In this document: piece after piece, positions 28,723 through 35,766 of the stretch
How positions within the stretch are numbered: the first letter of the stretch is position 1
Layout: the number at the start of each line of letters is the position of its first letter
Made by a program: the position numbers and the translations under genes
The notes under the pieces: model-generated
The model's database searches: none
Told to the model about the DNA's origin: nothing
The model's input: the letters and a program-made list of their open reading frames with translations, nothing else
NCBI RefSeq assembly: GCF_042676065.1
Contig: NZ_JBHTJO010000001.1
Span: 1,798,001-1,862,000, forward strand
Reading direction: 5' to 3'
Origin: Methyloligella solikamskensis
GTDB lineage: Bacteria; Pseudomonadota; Alphaproteobacteria; Rhizobiales; Methyloligellaceae
Length of the DNA: 64,000 bases

Positions 28723-28974
28723 TCAGTCCCGAATGCGGCGCCAGACGAATAGCACCAGAATAGCGCCCAGGGTGGCAACAAGCATGGAGCCCCAGAAGCC
28801 GTAATCATCATAGCCGAAGATTTGCTGGGCGAGCGTGCCGCCCACGAACGAGCCGGCGATGCCGACCAGCAGATTGGTGAGCAGGCCGTGATCGCTGGCC
28901 GTCACCTTCTCCGCGATATAACCCGCGACAAGGCCGATCATCAACATGCCGAAGAAACCGATTTCCGGTCCCAT
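28723..28974 (-). CDS. GlsB/YeaQ/YmgE family small membrane protein
   Basis: 83-residue, very hydrophobic protein with three membrane helices and the family glycines (GLVAGYIAEKV, LVGIAGSFVGG, GAILVLFVWRRI). The family was once called 'transglycosylase-associated' and is often stress induced; no biochemical role is established. The ATG at 28974 follows GGAGGAG, a strong ribosome binding site, so the longer reading is rejected. It is 19 bp upstream of lipA and likely cotranscribed. Confidence 0.88.
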   Translation of the reverse strand: MGPEIGFFGMLMIGLVAGYIAEKVTASDHGLLTNLLVGIAGSFVGGTLAQQIFGYDDYGFWGSMLVATLGAILVLFVWRRIRD

Positions 28975-29072
28975 GATCTCCTCCGATCGAAGGCGGGTCC
29001 GTTGCTGCCCGCCCGATGAATATAGGCGCTTGCCCGTGAAGCGATAGTGTCGGCGGCTATGCTCTGAGCGCC

Positions 29073-29672
29073 TTATCGCAGCGGCTTCACCATAAGAATC
29101 CACTCGCCGCGGTCGTCTCCTTCGGGGGACGGTGCCTTTTCTCTGGCGGCTTCCGCATAGCCGGCGCGAGCATAAAGCCTGGCGGCGTTCTCGTTCCAGC
29201 TGCCCACGATCACGCTCAGCGCCGGCGCGGACGCTTCTCTGGCGCGCTCTTCGGCGATGGCGAGTAAAGCCTCGCCCAACCCGCGGCGACGGAACTCGGC
29301 GAAGCAGGCCAGGATGTTCACGTACCAGGAGCCGGGGGCCTTGGCCTCCAGCAGGACCAGAGGCCGGATGAAGTCCGGAACCTCGTCCAGATTTCCCATG
29401 TCGTACGGGTCGTCGAGCTGGAAGCCGACCAGAGCCGCGGCCACCTCGCCGTCGACCTCGGCCATGACGGCATTGCGGTAGGAGAACTCCCCCTCCTCCC
29501 GGCGGGCCCGGAAGCGGCCGAACTCAAGCACCGATTGCTCGGGCTCCTTCATGCCGCGCCACAGGGCCGACGGGATCCCCTCGCCTGCGATATCGATCAG
29601 GATGGCAAGCGCCGAAGAATCGTTCTGGGTGCCGGGCCGAAAGGTCGTCTTCGATGTCGGGTCGGTTGTCAT
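29073..29672 (-). CDS. GNAT family N-acetyltransferase
   Basis: 199-residue GCN5-type acetyltransferase. The acetyl-CoA binding motif A is seen as RRRGLGEALLAIAEERA, preceded by a beta strand (WYVNILACFAEF), and the C-terminal ENAARLYARAGYAEAAREKA is typical of the fold. The substrate is unknown. It lies between pdhC and the small membrane protein gene, where relatives carry lpdA and accessory genes. A 64-bp gap with four GCGATC copies separates it from pdhC. Confidence 0.85.
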   Translation of the reverse strand: MTTDPTSKTTFRPGTQNDSSALAILIDIAGEGIPSALWRGMKEPEQSVLEFGRFRARREEGEFSYRNAVMAEVDGEVAAALVGFQLDDPYDMGNLDEVPDFIRPLVLLEAKAPGSWYVNILACFAEFRRRGLGEALLAIAEERAREASAPALSVIVGSWNENAARLYARAGYAEAAREKAPSPEGDDRGEWILMVKPLR

Positions 29673-29736
29673 TGGGCGCGTTATAGAGCGATCCGTCTCA
29701 GAGGGCGATCCTTCGAGAGCGATCTTTGGGGCGATC

Positions 29737-30642
29737 CTAGATCAGCATCATGACGGGATCTTCGACGAAGCCCTTGAAGGCCGCCAGGAGCTTCGCGCCC
29801 AGCACACCGTCGATCACACGGTGATCGCACGAGAGCGTCACGGTCATGGTGGTGACAGTCGCGATCTCTTCGCCGCGGGGCACGAGCTGCTTCTCCGCCT
29901 TTCCGACCGCCAGGATGCTCGCCTGGGGCGGGTTGATTATCGCTGAGAACTCCCGGATGCCATACATGCCGAGATTGGAGATGGCGGTGACGCCGCCCTG
30001 GTATTCATGGGGCGCGAGGCGTTTTCCGCGTGCGCGCTTGGCGAGGTCCTTCATCTCGTCGGAGATGTGCCTCAGGGTCTTGGTGTCCGCATCGCGCACG
30101 ATGGGTGTGTGTAGGCCGCCCTCCTCCAATGCGACCGCGACGCCGACATCGGAGGCCTTGTGGAAGAGCATGCCGCCTTGCGTCCAGGTGGCGTTGGCTT
30201 TGGGCACTTTCTGGAGCGCCAGCGCCATGGCCTTGATCAGGAAGTCGTTGACTGAGATGCGGTACTTGTCCGGCCCTTCGGCGGGCGAGGCGGCGTTGAC
30301 CTTCCTGCGGGTGGCGAGCAGCGCATCGAGCTCGCAATCGATGGTCAGATAGAAATGAGGGATGGTCGCCTTCGCCTGGGACAGCTTCTCGGCGATCATC
30401 CGGCTCATGGTCGAATGCTCGACCCGGTCGTAGCTCTCCGGCTCGTAGAGGGCGAGGATGGTCTCGTCGGACAGGGCTTGCGGGCTCGTGGCGGCTTTCG
30501 CGGCCGGCGCCTGTCTCGGCGCGCTTTCGATATCACGGGCGATGATGCGCCCGTTGGGGCCGGAGCCGGTCAGACGCGCCAGATCGATCCCCTGCTCTTT
30601 CGCGAGGCGCTTGGCGTAGGGCGATGCGATCAGGCGGTCCAT
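29737..30642 (-). CDS. pdhC: pyruvate dehydrogenase E2 (acetyltransferase) lacking a lipoyl domain
   Basis: Core acetyltransferase of the pyruvate dehydrogenase complex, but with an unusual make-up. The usual first domain, the lipoyl domain, is absent. The protein opens directly with the peripheral-subunit-binding domain (ASPYAKRLAKEQGIDLARLTGSGPNGRI, first 40 residues), then a short Ala/Pro linker, then the catalytic domain ending CDHRVIDG with the active-site His and Asp. The ATG at 30642 gives 301 residues, starting 9 bp after the upstream gene's TGA; a GTG at 30675 would add 11. Normal alphaproteobacterial PdhC is about 420-450 residues. Upstream sequence is fully used by another gene, so no hidden lipoyl domain exists there. 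Confidence 0.9.
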   Translation of the reverse strand: MDRLIASPYAKRLAKEQGIDLARLTGSGPNGRIIARDIESAPRQAPAAKAATSPQALSDETILALYEPESYDRVEHSTMSRMIAEKLSQAKATIPHFYLTIDCELDALLATRRKVNAASPAEGPDKYRISVNDFLIKAMALALQKVPKANATWTQGGMLFHKASDVGVAVALEEGGLHTPIVRDADTKTLRHISDEMKDLAKRARGKRLAPHEYQGGVTAISNLGMYGIREFSAIINPPQASILAVGKAEKQLVPRGEEIATVTTMTVTLSCDHRVIDGVLGAKLLAAFKGFVEDPVMMLI

Positions 30643-30650
30643 GGCGGCTA

Positions 30651-31136
30651 TCAAAGGTCCCGGGCGATCCACCACGCCTCGGAGCGGAACTCCTGGGGCA
30701 AGGTGTCGAGGATATCGTCGAGGATGCCGACCTCGGGTCCGAAGCGCTTCTCCGCCTCGTCCATATAGGCGTCGCGCACCGAGCCCGGCAGCGGCTTGCC
30801 GGTCCAGGGATCGAAGGGCAGCGTCAGGCGGGACGGGCCGCCATCGAAGACGGGCATGCCGAACTCGCGGAAGACAGGATCGTAGGCGATGGGTTGTTGG
30901 GGATCGCAGGCCGACCAGAGGAGATCGGGAAACTCCGCATAGAGCACCGAGCGGCGCGGATCGAGATTGAAGGCGTGGCGCACAGCGGCCTTATGGCCGG
31001 CCATGATGGCGAACATCCCTTCCCAGATCTCGTCCCAGCCGGCCTCGTCCCGGTGAAACGCGGCTAGGCGCTCCAGCACCGTCAGATTGGCCTCGATCTC
31101 CTGGGCGATCTCTTCCTCGGTCAGGTTGCGGGTCAT
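30651..31136 (-). CDS. uncharacterised protein inside the PDH operon (DUF6980-like C-terminus)
   Basis: 161-residue acidic soluble protein of unknown function, between pdhB and pdhC. The C-terminal half (IAYDPVFREFGMPVFDGG…LPFDPWTGKPLPGSVRD…LPQEFRSEAWW) resembles, from memory, the DUF6980 pattern, where the equivalent of FDPWTG is a cysteine pair (CPWCG). If so, the metal-binding cysteines have been lost here. The ATG at 31136 has AGGA seven bases upstream; the longer reading from a TTG is less likely. It starts 40 bp after the pdhB stop and is probably translationally coupled to pdhC. No signal peptide or membrane helix. Confidence 0.75.
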   Translation of the reverse strand: MTRNLTEEEIAQEIEANLTVLERLAAFHRDEAGWDEIWEGMFAIMAGHKAAVRHAFNLDPRRSVLYAEFPDLLWSACDPQQPIAYDPVFREFGMPVFDGGPSRLTLPFDPWTGKPLPGSVRDAYMDEAEKRFGPEVGILDDILDTLPQEFRSEAWWIARDL

Positions 31137-31175
31137 GGGTGAGTCCTGGGTGATTTCCGGCAATCGTTCTGATGC

Positions 31176-32630
31176 TCAGTCCTTGTAGAGCACCTTCTTG
31201 GCCGCCGCGATCACCTGCTCGTTACGCGGCAGGGCCAGCTTCTCCAGATTGGCGGCATAGGGCATGGGTACGTCGGCGCCGGAGACGGTGAGCGGCGGGG
31301 CGTCGAGATCGTCGAAGCCGTCTTGCGTGACGCGCGCGCAAATCTCCGACGCGAGGGAGCAAACGGGCCAGCTTTCCTCGATGGCGACCAGGCGATGGGT
31401 CTTGGCGAGTGAGGCCAGGATCGTCTCCATGTCGAGGGGGCGAAGCGAGCGCAGGTCGATGATCTCCGCTTCAATCCCCTCCTCGGCGAGCGTGTCGGCG
31501 GCGGCGATGGCGTAGGTGAGCCCGCGGGAATAGGAGACGAGGGTCACGTCCTTGCCTTCCCGTAGGATCCGCGCCTTGCCGATGGACAGCACGTAATCGT
31601 CGAGCTTCGGCACCTTGAACTGCTGGCCGTAGAGGATCTCGTTCTCCAGGAAGACCACCGGGTTGGGATCGCGGATGGCGGCCTTCAGGAGCCCCTTGGC
31701 GTCGGCGGCGCTATAGGGCGCGATGACCTTCAGCCCCGGCACATGGGCGTACCAGGACGAGTAGTCCTGGCTGTGCTGGGCAGCGACCCGGGCGGCGGCA
31801 CCGTTCGCGCCGCGGAAGACGATGGGGCAGCGCATCTGGCCGCCGGACATGTAGTGGGTCTTGGCGGCGGAATTCACGATGTGGTCGATGGCCTGCATGG
31901 CGAAGTTCCAGGTCATGAACTCCACGATGGGCTTCAGCCCGGCAAAGGCCGCGCCCGTGCCGATGCCGGCGAAGGCGTATTCGGTGATGGGCGTGTCGAC
32001 CACGCGCTTCGACCCGAACTCCTGCAGGAGCCCCTGGGTCACCTTGTAGGCGCCCTGATACTGGGCGACCTCCTCACCCATAACGAAGACGTCGCCGTCG
32101 GCGCGCATCTCCTCCGCCATGGCGTCGCGGAGTGCCTCGCGCACAGTCTGGTCGATGAACTCGGTGCCTTCGGGGATCTCCGGATCGGGCGCGATTTTGG
32201 GCTTGGGCGGCGCCTTGGTCTCGGGCTCAGCCGGGCGTTCTCCCTCTCCCCTCGGGGGAGAGGGTTGGGGTGAGGGGGAGCCATTTTTCGACTTTGCCCC
32301 CTCACCCGCGTCGCTGCGCGCCGCGACCTCTCCCCCCTGGGGAGAGGTGTCCTTCTGTTCGGGAATCTTGATGTCGGCGGCATCCTCGCCCTCGTCGAGA
32401 AGAATCGCGATGGGCTTGTTGACCGGCACGTGCTCGGTGCCTTCTTCCACGAGCAGTTTGCCAACCTTGCCGTCGTCGAGCGCCTCCACCTCCATGGTGG
32501 CCTTGTCGGTCTCGATCTCGGCGATCACGTCGCCGGTCTTCACCGCATCGCCCTCCTTCACCAGCCATTTGGCGAGGGTGCCCTCCTCCATGGTGGGCGA
32601 CAGGGCCGGCATCAGAACTTCTTGAGACAT
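31176..32630 (-). CDS. pdhB: pyruvate dehydrogenase E1 beta subunit with N-terminal lipoyl domain
   Basis: Beta subunit of the thiamine-dependent E1 component. The first 80 residues form a lipoyl domain with the lipoylation site ETDKATM (Lys43), as in other alphaproteobacterial PdhB. A long linker follows (about 85-150), part of which (about 95-130) is encoded by a palindromic repeat. The transketolase-type E1 beta domain fills the rest (TVREALRDAMAEEM…MGEEVAQYQGAYKVTQGL). At 484 residues it is slightly longer than usual because of the linker. Since PdhC here has no lipoyl domain, Lys43 may be the only swinging arm encoded at this locus. Confidence 0.95.
   Translation of the reverse strand: MSQEVLMPALSPTMEEGTLAKWLVKEGDAVKTGDVIAEIETDKATMEVEALDDGKVGKLLVEEGTEHVPVNKPIAILLDEGEDAADIKIPEQKDTSPQGGEVAARSDAGEGAKSKNGSPSPQPSPPRGEGERPAEPETKAPPKPKIAPDPEIPEGTEFIDQTVREALRDAMAEEMRADGDVFVMGEEVAQYQGAYKVTQGLLQEFGSKRVVDTPITEYAFAGIGTGAAFAGLKPIVEFMTWNFAMQAIDHIVNSAAKTHYMSGGQMRCPIVFRGANGAAARVAAQHSQDYSSWYAHVPGLKVIAPYSAADAKGLLKAAIRDPNPVVFLENEILYGQQFKVPKLDDYVLSIGKARILREGKDVTLVSYSRGLTYAIAAADTLAEEGIEAEIIDLRSLRPLDMETILASLAKTHRLVAIEESWPVCSLASEICARVTQDGFDDLDAPPLTVSGADVPMPYAANLEKLALPRNEQVIAAAKKVLYKD
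32242..32348. repeat. REP/BIME-like palindromic element inside pdhB coding sequence
   Basis: Three perfect inverted repeats are nested: a 10-bp stem at 32242-32251/32255-32264, an 11-bp stem at 32268-32278/32297-32307, and a 10-bp stem at 32326-32335/32339-32348. The sequence type (CCCTCTCCCC…GGGGAGAGGG with GGGTGAGG) matches palindromic elements normally scattered between genes in Rhizobiales. Here it is read in frame as a linker containing SPSPQPSPPRGEGE. Confidence 0.85.
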
Positions 32631-32644
32631 CGGCGCTTGCAGCT

Positions 32645-33802
32645 TCAGGCTTGAGAGGGCGGTTGGGATTCGACGAGCACGTCGGTCCAGAGCTCGTCCG
32701 GATCGGGTTCGGGATCTTCCATGGCGAACTCGGCGGCTTCGTTCACGACGGCGCGGATCTCCTTGTCGATCTTTTTGAGATCCTCTTCCGTTGCCACGCC
32801 CGCTTCCATCAGGCGCTTGCCGACCAGATCGATGGGGTCGTGATGCTCGCGGACGTCCTTGACCTCCTCGCGGGTGCGGTACTTGGCCGGGTCGGACATG
32901 GAGTGGCCGCGATAGCGATAGGTGAGCATCTCCAGGATATAGGGACCGGCGCCGTGGCGCGCATGATGCACGGCGCGGGCGCCCGCGTCGGCCACGGCCG
33001 AGATATCCATGCCGTCCACCTGCTCGCCGGGAATGCCGAAGACGGAGCCGCGATTGTAGAGCTTGTGGGCATTGGCGCTGCCCCGCTCCACCGATGTGCC
33101 CATGGCGTAGCGGTTGTTCTCGATCACGTAGACGACGGGGAGCTTCCAGAGCGATGCGATGTTGAAGCTCTCATAGACCTGGCCCTGGTTGGCGGCGCCC
33201 TCGCCGAAATAGGTCAGGCAAACCCGGTCGTTCTCCCGGTAGTGATTGGCGAACGCGATGCCGGTGCCGAGCGGCGCCGGCGTGCCGACGATGCCGTGGC
33301 CGCCGTAGAAATCCTTCTCCACCGAGAACATGTGCATGGAGCCGCCCTTGCCCTTGGAGTAGCCGTGACGGCGTCCGGTGAGCTCGGCCATAACGTATTT
33401 CGGGTCCATGCCGCAGCTCAGCATGTGGCCGTGATCGCGATAGGCGGTGATGACCTGGTCGCCATCCTCGATCACCGTGCGCATGCCGGTGACGATGGCT
33501 TCCTGGCCGATATAGAGATGACAGAACCCGCCGATATGGCCCATGCCGTAGAGCTGGCCCGCCTTCTCCTCGAAGCGGCGGATCAGGAGCATGGCGCGAT
33601 AGGCGCCGAGGTTGGAGGTGTCGCCCTTGCTGCCGATCACCTCGTCGGCAACCCCCGCCGCGAAGCTCTCGGCGCGGCCGTTGCCGTTGCTCCCATTACC
33701 GCCTGCACCCGACTGGCCGTCTTCGCTCGCGCGTGAGGGCTCGGGCGCTCCCTGAGACAGGAAGCGCGGAATGGGATGATCGTATTGGCCTTGAGAACTC
33801 AA
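32645..33802 (-). CDS. pdhA: pyruvate dehydrogenase E1 alpha subunit
   Basis: Thiamine-diphosphate-binding alpha subunit of E1, which decarboxylates pyruvate. Key parts are MLLIRRFEEKAGQLYGMG, the substrate-site region GHIGGFCHLYIGQEA, the ThDP motif start GEGAANQGQVYESFNIA and ending NN, and the phospho-loop region YRYRGHSMSDPAKYRTREEV. A TTG at 33802 is proposed because GGAGG stands five bases upstream; it gives 385 residues. The first 65 residues are unlike the family and include a low-complexity Gly/Asn/Ser stretch. It is the first gene of the PDH operon; pdhB starts 14 bp after its stop. Confidence 0.93.
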   Translation of the reverse strand: MSSQGQYDHPIPRFLSQGAPEPSRASEDGQSGAGGNGSNGNGRAESFAAGVADEVIGSKGDTSNLGAYRAMLLIRRFEEKAGQLYGMGHIGGFCHLYIGQEAIVTGMRTVIEDGDQVITAYRDHGHMLSCGMDPKYVMAELTGRRHGYSKGKGGSMHMFSVEKDFYGGHGIVGTPAPLGTGIAFANHYRENDRVCLTYFGEGAANQGQVYESFNIASLWKLPVVYVIENNRYAMGTSVERGSANAHKLYNRGSVFGIPGEQVDGMDISAVADAGARAVHHARHGAGPYILEMLTYRYRGHSMSDPAKYRTREEVKDVREHHDPIDLVGKRLMEAGVATEEDLKKIDKEIRAVVNEAAEFAMEDPEPDPDELWTDVLVESQPPSQA

Positions 33803-33840
33803 CCGGGCCTCCGTCGGCTCAAGCAACCGGAGGCAGTTTT

Positions 33841-33853
33841 ACACGTATCGTGT
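33841..33853. promoter_or_regulatory. small dyad upstream of pdhA
   Basis: ACACG-TAT-CGTGT is a perfect inverted repeat with 5-bp arms, 38 bp before the proposed pdhA start and in the short gap after the ftsB-like gene. Possible operator for the PDH operon; no known regulator consensus was recognised. Confidence 0.25.
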
Positions 33854-33905
33854 GCTGCTTACCACTGGGAGAGCGGCGCTTTGCCCATCAATCGGGCCGT
33901 CTGCC

Positions 33906-34226
33906 TTAGGGCCGCGGCATGAAGGATCTGTTGGGGACTCTCCGCTTCATCATCACGACCTCGTCGTTATGGGCGAGATCGAGAATCGCTCGGGCGCGCT
34001 CGTCGAGCATGTCGGGATCGAGGCTCTCGGGCCGCAGCAAGGCCACGTCACGTTCCAGGCGCTTGCGCACCTCTTTCAGGCCGGCGAGCTCACCCTGCAG
34101 CACCTCTTTGCGGGATTGCAGCTCCTCGCGGGCTTTCAGCCCGTGATCGCCGCTCTGCAGGCTGTAGCCGAAATATGCGCCGATCCCGCAAGCGAGAAGC
34201 GGGAAGATCAGTGACCGGACACCCAT
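33906..34226 (-). CDS. FtsB/DivIC family septum formation initiator
   Basis: 106-residue bitopic membrane protein of the divisome. One membrane helix lies at about residues 5-22 (LIFPLLACGIGAYFGYSL), followed by a coiled coil (about 30-70; KAREELQSRKEVLQGELAGLKEVRKRLERDV) and the DPDMLDERAR motif typical of DivIC/FtsB. Its place between eno and pdhA is conserved in alphaproteobacteria. Probably works with FtsL and FtsQ, which are not in the window. Confidence 0.9.
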   Translation of the reverse strand: MGVRSLIFPLLACGIGAYFGYSLQSGDHGLKAREELQSRKEVLQGELAGLKEVRKRLERDVALLRPESLDPDMLDERARAILDLAHNDEVVMMKRRVPNRSFMPRP

Positions 34227-34243
34227 GAGAAACGCTTGAACCC

Positions 34244-34296
34244 CTCCCCGATGGCGCCGCGCTTAAACGCGGCGGCGAATCGGCAGTGTCGGGGAG
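34244..34296. other. nested dyad between eno and the ftsB-like gene
   Basis: An outer 8-bp repeat (CTCCCCGA 34244-34251 with TCGGGGAG 34289-34296) encloses a perfect 7-bp hairpin (CGCCGCG 34255-34261 with CGCGGCG 34268-34274, loop CTTAAA). No T-run follows. It may shape the eno 3' end or be a degenerate intergenic repeat. Confidence 0.4.
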
Positions 34297-34313
34297 AGAG
34301 GGTTAAGTGCAGG

Positions 34314-35594
34314 TTACGCGCCGCGCTTCAGGACGGATTTGCCGGCGTATTTCGCGGCCGCGCCCAGCTCTTCCTCGATGCGGAGAAGCTGATTGTATTT
34401 CGCCACGCGGTCGGACCGCGCCAGGCTGCCCGTCTTGATCTGCCCGCAATTGGTGGCGACCGCCAGATCGGCGATGGTGGCGTCTTCCGTCTCGCCGGAG
34501 CGATGAGACATGACGGCGTTATAGCCGGCATCCTGGGCCATCTTCACGGCCTCAAGGGTCTCGGTCAGCGAGCCGATCTGGTTCACCTTTACCAGGATCG
34601 CGTTGGCGATGCCCTTGTCGATACCCTGCTTCAGGCGGGTCACGTTGGTCACGAAAAGGTCGTCGCCGACGAGCTGGCACTTGTTGCCGATCAGCATGGT
34701 GAGCGCCTTCCAGCCCTCCCAATCGTCCTCGGACATGCCGTCCTCGATGGAGAAGATCGGATAGTTGGCGAGAAGCTCGCCGTAATACTCGGCCATGTCG
34801 GCGCCTTCGAGCTTCTTGCCCTCGCCGGCCAGATTGTACAGGCCGTCTTCAAAGAACTCGGTGGCGGCGACGTCCAGGGCCAGGAACATGTCCTCGCCGG
34901 GGGTGAAGCCCGCGTCCTCGATGGCGGTGATGATGAAATCCAACGCCTCGCGGGTCGAGCCGAGATTGGGGGCGAAACCGCCCTCGTCGCCGACATTGGT
35001 GTTGTAGCCGGCAGCTTTCAGCGCCTTCTTCAGTGCGTGGAAGGTTTCGGCGCCCATGCGGAGCGCTTCGGAGAACTTGTCCGCGCCGACAGGCACGATC
35101 ATGAACTCCTGGAAGTCGATCGGGTTATCGGCATGGGCCCCGCCATTGATGATGTTCATCATGGGCACGGGCAGCAGGTTGGCCTGCTCGCCGCCGAGAT
35201 AACGGTACAGCGGCTGACCCTTGGAAGCCGCGGCCGCCTTGGCGATGGCGAGCGACGCGCCGAGGATGGCGTTGGCGCCCAGCCGTTTCTTGTTGTCGGT
35301 GCCGTCGAGCTCCTGGAGCGCCTTGTCGGCGGCTTCCTGATCGGAGGCATCCTTGCCCTTCAGGGTCTCGGCGATCTCGCCGTTCACCGCATCGACCGCC
35401 TTCTGCACGCCCTTGCCGAGATAGCGGTTGCCGCCGTCGCGCAGCTCGTGGGCCTCGTGAGCGCCGGTGGAGGCGCCCGACGGGACGGCTGCACGGCCGA
35501 AGGCGCCGTCTTCCAGGGTAACATCCACCTCGACCGTCGGATTGCCGCGGCTGTCGAGAATTTCGCGGCCCTTTACGGATTTGATTGCGGTCAT
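34314..35594 (-). CDS. eno: enolase (phosphopyruvate hydratase)
   Basis: Converts 2-phosphoglycerate to phosphoenolpyruvate in glycolysis/gluconeogenesis. The 426-residue protein has the family opening AIKSVKGREILDSRGNPTVE, catalytic-site blocks VGDDLFVTN and LVKVNQIGSLTET, and MSHRSGETED. The ATG at 35594 (Met-Thr-Ala-Ile-Lys) is preceded by GAGGA; the longer reading is rejected. In relatives kdsA and eno are neighbours; here the que genes and others separate them (kdsA at 42.2 kb). Followed by the ftsB-like gene and PDH operon on the same strand. Confidence 0.97.
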   Translation of the reverse strand: MTAIKSVKGREILDSRGNPTVEVDVTLEDGAFGRAAVPSGASTGAHEAHELRDGGNRYLGKGVQKAVDAVNGEIAETLKGKDASDQEAADKALQELDGTDNKKRLGANAILGASLAIAKAAAASKGQPLYRYLGGEQANLLPVPMMNIINGGAHADNPIDFQEFMIVPVGADKFSEALRMGAETFHALKKALKAAGYNTNVGDEGGFAPNLGSTREALDFIITAIEDAGFTPGEDMFLALDVAATEFFEDGLYNLAGEGKKLEGADMAEYYGELLANYPIFSIEDGMSEDDWEGWKALTMLIGNKCQLVGDDLFVTNVTRLKQGIDKGIANAILVKVNQIGSLTETLEAVKMAQDAGYNAVMSHRSGETEDATIADLAVATNCGQIKTGSLARSDRVAKYNQLLRIEEELGAAAKYAGKSVLKRGA

Positions 35595-35713
35595 AGGGGG
35601 TCCTCGCCTTAAAAAGCGCGTCGTGGCGGCTTTACAGATTTCATGGAGGGCGCATCGGACCGCGCCCAAGGTTCCGTCCTCTTAACAAAGGGTCCGGAAA
35701 AGCGAAAGCGCGT

Positions 35714-35735
35714 TGTTACGTCGCTGTTACGTTGC
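35714..35735 (+). repeat. two tandem 11-bp repeats upstream of queC
   Basis: TGTTACGTCGC (35714-35724) and TGTTACGTTGC (35725-35735) are adjacent direct repeats with one mismatch, 31 bp before the queC ATG. They could be an operator. No preQ1 riboswitch fold was recognised around them. Confidence 0.35.
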
Positions 35736-35766
35736 AGGCCGCCTTCGGTGCACCATAAGCGGGATC

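Noticed and set aside
30643..31175. A hidden, frameshifted lipoyl domain upstream of pdhC
   Set aside because: The region encodes an intact unrelated protein; no ETDKA-type lipoylation motif was found there in any frame.
35596..35766. preQ1 riboswitch before queC
   Set aside because: No preQ1 hairpin/pseudoknot sequence pattern was recognised; only the tandem repeats are evident.
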